Source: Streptomyces sp. JJ36 | GTDB lineage: Bacteria; Actinomycetota; Actinomycetes; Streptomycetales; Streptomycetaceae | NCBI RefSeq assembly: GCF_021696945.1 | Contig: NZ_JACYHE010000001.1 | Coordinates: forward strand, 124,001 to 188,000 | DNA length: 64,000 nucleotides | Reading direction: 5' to 3' | Shown: positions 57,673 through 64,000 of the stretch, piece by piece | How positions within the stretch are numbered: the stretch's first letter is position 1 | Layout: the number at the start of each line of letters is the position of its first letter | Translations under genes and position numbers: made by a program | Notes under the pieces: model-generated | Database searches by the model: none | What the model saw: only the letters and a program-made list of their open reading frames with translations | What the model was told of the DNA's origin: nothing

Positions 57673-59034
57673 TCACTTCGGTTCGTAGGCGGCCATGCGC
57701 TGCCGCACGGCGGCGGAGAACAGCTCGGGGCCCAGCGCGTCGGAGTGGGCCAGGCCCTCGGGAGTGAGCCGCAGGAGCTCCGGGGCGGCTGAGTCGTCCA
57801 GCCAGCCCCGTGCACGGAACCGGGCCAGCTCGGCGGCGAAGTCGTCGCCGGGCGCGGTGCCGAAGCGGGTCGTGTAGTCCGCGACCCGCAGGCCCTCGGC
57901 CTGGAGCAGGGACTGCAGGAGGTGGCGCCGCCGGGCCTCCTCCGCGCTCATCCACCAGCCGAAGTCCGCGTGGCGGAAGTCGCCGGTCCCGCGGGCGGTG
58001 TAGGCGTCGATGATCCCGCGGATGCGGTGCATGTCCACGGCGTAGTCGAAGGAGTAGTGGAGGGCGGAGGTGTACGAGCGGGCGCCGCAGCCGAGGCCGA
58101 CCATGCCGTCGGTCTGGCACGCGTAGTCCTCGCCGCCGGTGGCGGGGGCGTCCGCGCGGCGGAACATGCGCATGGAGACCTGCTCGTAGCCCCGGGCGAG
58201 CAGGTGGTCGCGGCCGTGCCGGTACAGCCGCAGGCGCTGTGCGTCCCACGCGGCGTCGCCGCCGGGGGACGTGCCGTGGCGCCGGCCGAGACCGGTGAGC
58301 GGGCGGACGTAGAGGGGGTAGAGATACAGCTCCTCCGGCTGCCAGGCGAGGGCGGCGTCGAGGGACCGGCGCCACGACTCCTCCGTCTGGCCCTCGATGC
58401 CGTAGATCAGGTCGATGTTGAGGACGGGGATGCCGGCGTCGCGGACCCGGGCGAGGGCCGCCTCGACGTCCGTCCGGCGCTGTGGGCGTACGGCGGTGCG
58501 TGCCTCGGCGTCGACGAAGCTCTGCACGCCCAGGCTGAGCCGGGTGGTGCCGCGCCCGGCGAGCACGGCCAGCCGGTCGGCGGTCGCCGTGGCGGGCGAG
58601 GCCTCCACGGAGAACGGGATGCCGGTCAGGTCGGCTCCGAGGCCGTGCTCGGCGAGGTCGCACAGTCGTTCCAGCTCCGCAGCCTCGAGGAACGTCGGGG
58701 TGCCGCCGCCGAACGCCGCGGCCGCGAACCGCGCTCCGTCGCCCAGGGCCTCGCGCACCGCGACCGCCTGGCGTTCCAGCGCGTCCAGGTAGGCGGTGGC
58801 CAGGCCGCCGGGCGCGCCGATCCGGGTGAAGAGGTTGCAGAAGCCGCAGCGCACCTCGCAGAAGGGTATGTGGAAGTAGAGCGAGAGCGAGTCCTTCGGC
58901 TCCTCCGCCCACAGCGCGCGCAGCGACGCCTGCTCCGGGCGCAGCGGGCGGTACGCGGTCTTGTGCGGATAGGCGTAGACGTAGTGCTGGTACGGGCGGA
59001 CGGCGGGCGGGGCCGGCGTTGCGGTGCGGGTCAT
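57673..59034 (-). CDS. STM4012-family radical SAM protein (HemN-like)
   Basis: 453 aa from ATG 59034, overlapping the STM4013 stop by ATGA. SLYFHIPFCEVRCGFCNLFTR holds C59, C63 and C66 of the cluster motif. The arrangement (AAAFGGGTPTFL, LSLGVQSFVDAEARTAVRPQR, GIPVLNIDLIYGIEGQTEESW) is that of coproporphyrinogen dehydrogenase HemN, with a C-terminal winged-helix-like end. It is not the heme enzyme itself: it belongs to the STM4012 group always found with STM4011 and STM4013. HemN relatives often add methyl groups or decarboxylate. Confidence 0.9.
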   Translation of the reverse strand: MTRTATPAPPAVRPYQHYVYAYPHKTAYRPLRPEQASLRALWAEEPKDSLSLYFHIPFCEVRCGFCNLFTRIGAPGGLATAYLDALERQAVAVREALGDGARFAAAAFGGGTPTFLEAAELERLCDLAEHGLGADLTGIPFSVEASPATATADRLAVLAGRGTTRLSLGVQSFVDAEARTAVRPQRRTDVEAALARVRDAGIPVLNIDLIYGIEGQTEESWRRSLDAALAWQPEELYLYPLYVRPLTGLGRRHGTSPGGDAAWDAQRLRLYRHGRDHLLARGYEQVSMRMFRRADAPATGGEDYACQTDGMVGLGCGARSYTSALHYSFDYAVDMHRIRGIIDAYTARGTGDFRHADFGWWMSAEEARRRHLLQSLLQAEGLRVADYTTRFGTAPGDDFAAELARFRARGWLDDSAAPELLRLTPEGLAHSDALGPELFSAAVRQRMAAYEPK

Positions 59035-59855
59035 CGGGCCTCGTCGAGGAAGAAGTGGGCGTAGGGCACGGTCCAGACGACGTCGTGGCCGATGCGGTGA
59101 CCGGTGTAGCCGTCCTCGCCGTATGCGGTGCCGTGGTCGGAGCAGACGACGGCGAAGCACGGGCGCCGGCTGCGGGCGGCGGCGAAGAGCCGTCCCAGGT
59201 GCCGGTCCACGTACTCCAGGGCCGCGGCGTGGGTGTCCCGGGTGTCGCCCGTCTCACGGGTGGCGCCGGGCAGATGGAACCAGTTGGGCTGGTGCAGGGC
59301 CGACACGTTCACGAAGAGGAACAGCCGCTGCTCCCGGGGGAGACCGGCGACGATCTGCTCGGCGCGGGTCACCTGTGCCTCGCAGGAGGTCGGGGAGGAC
59401 ACCCCGAACTCCGGCTCCCAGTGGCTCTCCTGGAACAGACCGGGCAGGACCGAGCCCAGCGGCCCCCGCTTGCTGAAGAAGCCCACGCCGCCGATGCAGA
59501 CGGTGCGGTAGCCGGCGGCGGCCAGACCCGACACCAGGTCGGGTGTGTCGTGGACGAAGGTGCCGTCCGCGGTGGTCTCGCTGCCCGCGAAGGTGGCGGC
59601 GAAGAGCCGCGGATGCGGGCCGGGGGTGGCGGGTGTCGGCAGGAAGCCGGCGAAGATCGCCTGGTGGGAGGCGTAGGTGAAGCTGCCGGGTGCGTGCCGG
59701 CGCTCCCAGGCGCCGCCGGGCAGATGCCGGGCCAGGTTCGGGAGGCGGCCGGCCGCCGCCAGTTCCTGCGCCACGTCGTAGCGGAGCGTGTCCAGGGTGA
59801 CCAGGAGGAGGTCGTGGCTGCCGACGACCTCGTTCATGTCAGGCGGTGGCGTCAT
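59031..59855 (-). CDS. STM4013-family sulfatase-like hydrolase
   Basis: 274 aa from ATG 59855, overlapping the end of STM4014 by 17 bp. LLLVTLDTLRYDVAQELAAAGRLPNLARHLP is the metal-binding start of the alkaline-phosphatase/sulfatase superfamily. ASHQAIFAGFLP carries a Ser/His pair where sulfatases have the formylglycine Cys/Ser, and VVCSDHGTAYGEDG plus GHRIGHDVVWTVPY supply the C-terminal Asp and His ligands. It should hydrolyse a phosphate or sulfate ester or a phosphodiester. No signal peptide. Confidence 0.85.
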   Translation of the reverse strand: MTPPPDMNEVVGSHDLLLVTLDTLRYDVAQELAAAGRLPNLARHLPGGAWERRHAPGSFTYASHQAIFAGFLPTPATPGPHPRLFAATFAGSETTADGTFVHDTPDLVSGLAAAGYRTVCIGGVGFFSKRGPLGSVLPGLFQESHWEPEFGVSSPTSCEAQVTRAEQIVAGLPREQRLFLFVNVSALHQPNWFHLPGATRETGDTRDTHAAALEYVDRHLGRLFAAARSRRPCFAVVCSDHGTAYGEDGYTGHRIGHDVVWTVPYAHFFLDEAR

Positions 59856-61020
59856 GAGCGTGCTCCCTCGCGGTGTGCGGGCCGGCGCGGCCCGCCCGTA
59901 CGGCGGCCGGTGCGGCGGCGACCTGCGCGGCGTAGGTGTCCCGGCCCTCGGCTCCGCTGCCGGGCAGGCCGGTCAGCCGGGGCAGCAGGTCCCCGAAGGC
60001 GTTCACCTCGCCGACGGTGAAGCGGCGCCACCCCGTGGCCGGCAGGATGTCCACGCCGGCACACAGGGTGCCGGGGAAGCACGCGGCCGCCCGCTCGGCC
60101 GTCTCCAGTGCGTCCTCGAAGCGGCCGCCGGCGGCCCGGACCGCCGCACGGGCCGTGTCCAGGTCGCCGCGGGCGCCGCCGAGGTGCAGGTTGGTCATCG
60201 GGTGCCGGCTGGTGCGGACGACGGCATGCGTGGCGCGTCCGGCGACCACCACCACCCGCAGGTCGGCGGCCCGGCCGCGCTGCGACGCCTTGGGCAGCCA
60301 CCGCTCGACGTGAAGCCCGTCCGGGGCCAGGGCGTCGACCAGGGCGGCGACCTCGCGTTCCGACGTGTGGTGCCGTACCCGGAGGGAGTTGTACAGGCGG
60401 CCGTCGGACGTGGTCTCCACGGAGGTCGTGGCCTTCACCCGGCCGGGGCCGGCGAGGGTCAGCGCCACGACACCGGAGGCCGACGAACCGTGCGCGGGCT
60501 TCACGAACGCCCGCGGGATCCGGGCGCCCGTGAGCTGGGCCCGGAGATCCTCCCAGCCGCCGACCGGGCCCGTCAGCGCCGGGGGCACCGGGACGCCCGC
60601 GGCGGCGAGCCGGGCGTGGCAGCGGCGCTTGTCGAACATCACCGCGACCTCGTCCGGATCGGCGAAGGGCACGGCGCCCGCGCGGTGTGCCGCGCCCGTC
60701 ACCTCGCGGACCGCGGCGGTGAAACGCCGGTACCACAGGGCCGTTCCCTCGACCCGGGACGGATCGTCGGTGCCCCGCAGCAGCCGGTCGACCTCGGCGT
60801 TCTCCCCGGGTGAGTCGATCCGTACGCACTCGCCCGGGGCGAAGGCGTACCGGCCGTGCAGCACGTCCCGCCACGCCAGCACCCGCGGGGCCGGGTGGCC
60901 GGCCGCGCGGACGGCGTCGGCGAACAGCGTCGTCCGGCGGTTCTCCGGGTTGCCGACGACGGCGAACCTGAGGCCGCTCCCGGGGCGCCGGGCCCGGGAG
61001 CTACTCGGAGACAGCGACAT
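59839..61020 (-). CDS. STM4014-family protein (ATP-grasp-like)
   Basis: 393 aa from ATG 61020, with GGAGGAGG upstream and a 20-bp overlap with the STM4015 gene. FAVVGNPENRRTTLFADAV opens a Rossmann-like pre-domain. VAVMFDKRRCHARLAAAGVPVPPAL and PRAFVKPAHGSSASGVVALTLAG are the Lys and Gly-rich lid of an ATP-grasp fold; AGVDILPATGWRRFTVGEVNAFGDLLP has the metal-binding Asp/Glu/Asn set. By fold it would join a carboxylate to an amine using ATP. The Ala/Arg/Gly tail is variable. Confidence 0.85.
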   Translation of the reverse strand: MSLSPSSSRARRPGSGLRFAVVGNPENRRTTLFADAVRAAGHPAPRVLAWRDVLHGRYAFAPGECVRIDSPGENAEVDRLLRGTDDPSRVEGTALWYRRFTAAVREVTGAAHRAGAVPFADPDEVAVMFDKRRCHARLAAAGVPVPPALTGPVGGWEDLRAQLTGARIPRAFVKPAHGSSASGVVALTLAGPGRVKATTSVETTSDGRLYNSLRVRHHTSEREVAALVDALAPDGLHVERWLPKASQRGRAADLRVVVVAGRATHAVVRTSRHPMTNLHLGGARGDLDTARAAVRAAGGRFEDALETAERAAACFPGTLCAGVDILPATGWRRFTVGEVNAFGDLLPRLTGLPGSGAEGRDTYAAQVAAAPAAVRAGRAGPHTAREHAHDATA

Positions 61021-61965
61021 AGCGCCACTCCTCCTCCCCCCAGCGGTGCGGTGTCTGCTGCTCCGACAGGTCCACCTCCGTCCCGCCGGAGCCGACGGCG
61101 GCACGGACCCGGTCGGCCGTGGCGTCGCTCAGGAAGTGGTGGCGCAGGTCGAGCCGCTCGAGATGGTGCAGGGGCTGGCCCTGGAGGAGGGCCTCGGCGC
61201 CGGTGTCGGTGAGGGTGCCCATGGACAGGCTCAGCGAGGCCAACCGGGCCACGACGGGCGCCGAGGCGACCGCGGCCGCGATCTCGTCCTGCACCTCGCT
61301 GTCCTGCAGGCCGAGGTGGCGCAGTGCCGGGAAGCGGCCGCCGGACAGGATCGGCGCCAGGTCGGCCACCGACGCGTCGCCGCCGTACTGCGACACGCCG
61401 AGCCACAGTTCCAGGTGCTCCAGCGCGGGCAGTTCGCAGGCGCCGACCGCCCGTACGACCTGCCCGGGCAGGCCACCGGACTCGAAGCGCAGCACGCGCA
61501 GCGCCTCGTGGCGCACCGGGCGCAGCGAGAGGGGCTCCTCCCCCAGGCCCCGGGGGTCGCCGCCGCGGACGCCGAACTCCTCCAGCCGGGGAAAGGCCTC
61601 CAGGACGGGGGTGACGTCGGTGAGCTGCAACCAGGAGATCTCGCACTCCTCGACGGTGACGTCGGCGAGGAACAGGGCACGCAGCTCCGGGAAGCGTCCG
61701 GCGTCGGCCACCATCAGCTCCAGTGCCGGACGGAGGCCGCAGTACTCCTCGTCCCACCAGGGCCCGAGGACCAGTGCACGCACCTCCGTGCTCGGCACCC
61801 GGTCCGTGAAGCTCCGCCACACCTGCGCGAAGGGCAGGTCTCCGGCACCGAAGCAGTCCAGCCGCCAGGCCACCGCGTCCGCGGCCGGGAGCGGCCTCGC
61901 GCCGGGGGCGTGAGGGTGTGGACGGGCAACCCGTGCAAGCTCTGCAGATGCCGAGTGATGAGCAT
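61001..61965 (-). pseudogene. STM4015-family LRR protein, copy 1, frameshifted near its start
   Basis: The body (about 290 aa) is a leucine-rich-repeat-like protein: LRALFLADVTVEECEISWLQLTDVTPVLEAFPRLEEFGVRGG, ALEHLELWLGVSQYGG, FPALRHLGLQDSEVQDEIAAAV, LHHLERLDLRHHFLSDATADRVRAAV. The natural start is ATG 61965, 7 bp after the copy 2 stop with GGAGTGAGG upstream, encoding MLITRHLQSLHGLPVHTL, clearly homologous to the copy 2 N-terminus. That frame is lost at a run of five G (61904-61908). One extra base there would restore a 321-aa protein. As written, only a GTG at 61873 with no ribosome site could start the rest. Real mutation, slippage site or assembly error cannot be told apart here. Confidence 0.8.
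61904..61908 (-). other. Frameshift point: G5 homopolymer in STM4015 copy 1
   Basis: On the coding strand the reading frame from ATG 61965 continues as T-P-P-A-R and diverges, while inserting one C in this C5 run gives T-P-P-G-A-R-P-L-P-A-A-D-A-V-A-W-R-L-D, joining the open frame and matching the AVAWRL segment of copy 2. Confidence 0.75.
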
Positions 61966-61972
61966 GACGGCC

Positions 61973-62929
61973 TCACTCCGCGACGGCGGTGAAACGGTGG
62001 ACCACGCCGTCGTCCTCCCACGTCTCGCCGGGTTCGGACAGGTCGACCTCGACGCCGGACGGCTCCAGCGCCGCCCGGATCCGCTCGCTCACCGGCTCGG
62101 TGACGAAGTTGTGGTGCAGGTCCAGCCGGGTCAGGTGGGTGAGCGGCTGGCCGCCGAGCAGCGCCGTCGCGCCCTCGTCGGTGAGCACGCCGAGGGAGAG
62201 GCCGAGCGAGGTGAGCTGAGCGACGACCGGCGCCGCGGCGACGGCGGCGGCTATCTCGTCCTGGATCTCGCTGTTGCGCAGGCCGAGGTGGCGCAGTGCC
62301 GGGAAGCGGCCGCCGGACAGGATCGGCGCCAGGTCGGCCACCGACGCGTCGCCCTCGTACTCCTCGACGCCGAGCCACATGTCGAGGTGCTCCAGCGCGG
62401 GGAGCTCGCTGGCGGCGACGCCCCGCACGACCTCGCCGGGCAGGCCGCCGGCCTCGAAGCGGAGCGTGCGCAGGTGCCGGTGCCGGACCGCCGGGAAACG
62501 CAGTCCGGTGCCGCCGCGGATCCCGAACTCCTCCAGCAGCGGATAGGCCTCCAGGACGGGTGTGACATCGGACTGCTCGATCCAGGAGATCTCCGCCTCC
62601 TCCCTCTCCAGGTCCCCGACGAACACCGCCCGGAGGGAGGTGAGCCGGTCCCGGGCGTCCACGAGCCGCTGCACGACGCCGCTGGAGTCGTCGTCGTACG
62701 GCTCGCCCCACTGCCCCACGACGAGGGCGCGGACAGCGGTGAGGTCCACGGAGTCCAGGAAGCGGTCCCAGAGCTCGCCGAACTTCTCCTCCGAGGAGTC
62801 TCCGTAGGGGTCGACGGCCAGCCTCCAGGCCACGGCGCCCGCCTCCGGCAGCTCCCGGTCCGCGCCGGGCTCGGGGAAGTCGTGGGCCGGGAGGCCGTGC
62901 AGTTCCTGCAGGTGCGCGACGTGGGACAT
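61973..62929 (-). CDS. STM4015-family LRR protein, copy 2 (intact)
   Basis: 318 aa from ATG 62929 with AGGAGA upstream. MSHVAHLQELHGLPAHDF opens it; AVAWRLAVDPYGDSSEEKFGELWDRFLDSVDLTAVRALVVGQWGEPYDDDSSG follows. LRR-like units then run to the end: ALEHLDMWLGVEEYEG, FPALRHLGLRNSEIQDEIAAAVAAAPVVAQLTSLGLSLG, LTRLDLHHNFVTEPVSERIRAAL. Likely a binding or scaffold protein for the STM4011-4014 enzymes. First gene of the operon. It shares a 76-bp identical block with copy 1. Confidence 0.88.
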   Translation of the reverse strand: MSHVAHLQELHGLPAHDFPEPGADRELPEAGAVAWRLAVDPYGDSSEEKFGELWDRFLDSVDLTAVRALVVGQWGEPYDDDSSGVVQRLVDARDRLTSLRAVFVGDLEREEAEISWIEQSDVTPVLEAYPLLEEFGIRGGTGLRFPAVRHRHLRTLRFEAGGLPGEVVRGVAASELPALEHLDMWLGVEEYEGDASVADLAPILSGGRFPALRHLGLRNSEIQDEIAAAVAAAPVVAQLTSLGLSLGVLTDEGATALLGGQPLTHLTRLDLHHNFVTEPVSERIRAALEPSGVEVDLSEPGETWEDDGVVHRFTAVAE

Positions 62930-62972
62930 GGGCGTGGGTCTCCTGGGGTGGACGGGCGCTGCTCGTGCGGAG

Positions 62973-62996
62973 AGTTCTACCAAGTCCCGCTGACAG
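62973..62996 (-). promoter_or_regulatory. RecA-independent damage-type promoter for the STM4011-4015 operon
   Basis: Minus strand: cTGTCA (62991-62996), GCG, exactly 8 nt, then TAGAACT (62973-62979). It fits the actinobacterial RecA-independent DNA-damage promoter consensus TTGTCRgtg-N8-TAnnnT except for the first T and last T. Lies 44 bp before ATG 62929. Confidence 0.6.
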
Positions 62997-63037
62997 CACC
63001 GCCGACGGGCGTCCCTGCGGGGCCGGTCCGGACGGCG

Positions 63038-63060
63038 TTGTCAGACCCCCGGCGTAGCGT
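63038..63060 (+). promoter_or_regulatory. RecA-independent damage-type promoter for the 63106 gene
   Basis: TTGTCA (63038-63043), GAC, exactly 8 nt (CCCCGGCG), then TAGCGT (63055-63060), a close match to TTGTCRgtg-N8-TAnnnT, the PafBC-dependent promoter motif. It lies 45 bp before ATG 63106 and faces away from the similar minus-strand element. Confidence 0.7.
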
Positions 63061-63105
63061 CCTGGACATCGGTCGGCGAGGTGCCGAGGGCGAAGGGAGA
63101 GGTGT

Positions 63106-63432
63106 ATGTACCGGCAGGGGGACGTGCTGATGGTGCCCGTGGCGGAGACGTCCGTGCCGCCGGGCACGGACCGGTTGCCGCGCCAGTCACGGGACGCGCG
63201 GGGGCGGCTGGTGCTGGCCCTCGGCGAGGTCACCGGGCACGCGCACGCGGTCGTCGGTCCGGGGACGCTGGTGCGGGAGAGCGGGCCGTTCGGTGCCTCC
63301 TGGCTCCATCTCCCGGACGGCGGGCGGGTGGTGCACGAGGAGCACGCGGCGATACCGCTGCCCCGGGGCTGGTACCGGGTGGTGCGGCAGCGTGAGTACG
63401 TGCCCGGCGCGGTGCGCGTCGTGGCGGACTGA
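63106..63432 (+). CDS. Small conserved protein of unknown function
   Basis: 108 aa from ATG 63106 (GGGAGAGG upstream). MYRQGDVLMVPVAETSVPPG, RLVLALGEVTGHAHAVVGPGTLV, RVVHEEHAAIPLPRGWYRVVRQREYVPGAVRVVAD: an all-beta, probably barrel-like protein with a conserved GHAH and EEH, which could bind a metal. I know the pattern from Streptomyces hypothetical proteins that precede a DUF6745-type gene, as here (30-bp gap). Likely damage-induced judging by its promoter. Confidence 0.8.
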   Translation: MYRQGDVLMVPVAETSVPPGTDRLPRQSRDARGRLVLALGEVTGHAHAVVGPGTLVRESGPFGASWLHLPDGGRVVHEEHAAIPLPRGWYRVVRQREYVPGAVRVVAD

Positions 63433-63462
63433 GCAGACACCGAGGAGACGGGGAACGGCGCG

Positions 63463-64000
63463 ATGACGATGCCGACGGAGACGACGCAGGCGGACACGGC
63501 GGCGAGGTGGCGCGAGGTGATCGCGGCGACCGGCCCGGCGGACCGCCCCGCTGCCGAGCGGGGCGTGCGCCTGGCCTACCGGCGGGCGGGGCTGCCGGAG
63601 CCGGAGCGCGTCCTCTGGGCGGGCTCGCCCCGCGAGGGCGCGGAGCTGGCCCTGCGGCTGGCGGCGGAGGGCTCGGCCGGCCGCAGTGTCCGCGACGCGG
63701 TGCGCACCCGGCGCTGGGCCGCCGCGCGGCAGCGCCTCCTCGACCGGCTCGGACCGGCGGGCTGGGCCGAGCGGTGGGCCCTCACGGGCGCACCGCTGTG
63801 GGACACCACGGCCGCGCTGACGGAGCGCGTACGGACCGGCGTGGTGGAGGCCTCGGGCGAGGCGCCGGGTGGTGAGCAGGCGGTCCGGCTGGTCCTGCTC
63901 GACGCGGTCCTGGGGCAGCACGACGGTGCGTGGCTGGCGGCCTTCGACGACCGGGACGATGCCGGGGAGCTCGACGGGATCGCCGCGGTCGCCCGCGCCG
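63463..64000 (+). CDS. DUF6745-like protein, 5' part (runs off the window)
   Basis: 179 codons are visible and open to the window edge. MTMPTETTQADTAARWREVIAATGPADRPAAERGVRLAYRRAGLPEPERVLWAGSPREGAELALRL, then RWAAARQRLLDRLGPAGWAERWALTG and LLDAVLGQHDGAWLAAFD. Helical and Arg/Ala-rich, resembling the N-terminus of DUF6745 proteins of actinobacteria. The downstream leucine-rich-like C-terminus is not visible. Co-transcribed with the small gene before it. Function unknown. Confidence 0.7.
   Translation, partial: MTMPTETTQADTAARWREVIAATGPADRPAAERGVRLAYRRAGLPEPERVLWAGSPREGAELALRLAAEGSAGRSVRDAVRTRRWAAARQRLLDRLGPAGWAERWALTGAPLWDTTAALTERVRTGVVEASGEAPGGEQAVRLVLLDAVLGQHDGAWLAAFDDRDDAGELDGIAAVARA

Noticed and set aside
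61001..61873. STM4015 copy 1 as an intact 290-aa gene from GTG 61873
   Set aside because: No ribosome site, and the homologous N-terminus lies in another frame just upstream, so a frameshift explains it better.

Overview
The window is high-GC (roughly 70-75%) actinobacterial chromosome, almost certainly Streptomyces or a close relative. The evidence is a strong G/C bias at third codon positions, many GTG/TTG starts, ATGA/GTGA overlaps, several probable leaderless transcripts, XRE-DUF5753/DUF397 pairs, and a conserved core block that is streptomycete in order and sequence. No plasmid, phage, IS or CRISPR signature was seen.

Left arm (1-15.7 kb): a decayed chorismate-mutase-like gene, a small flavodoxin-like protein, two secreted proteins (crystallin-like and aerolysin-like), a coiled-coil protein and a membrane protein. 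These are followed by a DesK/NarL-type two-component system, a CBM2-Fn3-GH18 chitinase with the classic direct-repeat chitinase promoter, a Uma2 protein and an XRE/DUF397 pair. A drug-type ABC exporter is divergent from a sensor kinase whose response regulator is displaced about 1.6 kb by an inserted SDR/TetR pair.

Core block (15.7-41 kb, essentially all minus strand): DUF2550, the complete F-type ATP synthase operon (atpIBEFHAGDC), a WecA/MraY-type glycosyltransferase, a low-molecular-weight phosphatase homologue lacking its catalytic Cys, a TsaC/Sua5 protein, prmC, prfA, rpmE, an LCP-family cell-wall ligase and rho. The aspartate-pathway genes thrB, thrC, hom and lysA follow, then NrtL (an ArgS-like protein without a catalytic domain) and a receiver-only response regulator. 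This is housekeeping: energy, translation termination, transcription termination, wall polymers, and Thr/Met/Lys synthesis.

Right accessory region (41-64 kb): a SnoaL-like gene under two TCAAA-type palindromes, a second XRE/DUF397 set, tRNA-Arg(CCG), and a DUF1707 protein. A COG1964-type radical SAM enzyme is coupled to a class I methyltransferase, next to an SRPBCC protein that is translationally coupled to an unlisted 42-codon ORF. Then come a GH51 arabinofuranosidase with its sugar ABC transporter, a RibD-like reductase, and a three-gene cluster of EVE-like, OGG-fold-like and NucS-like proteins that looks like a DNA-modification or defence module. Last is the uncharacterised STM4011-STM4015 cluster: two radical SAM enzymes, a sulfatase-like hydrolase, an ATP-grasp-like protein and two LRR-like STM4015 paralogues, one of them frameshifted. 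This operon is divergent from a small conserved gene and a DUF6745-like gene cut by the window edge. The shared promoter region carries two face-to-face matches to the actinobacterial RecA-independent DNA-damage (PafBC-type) promoter, which is the most interesting regulatory signal here.
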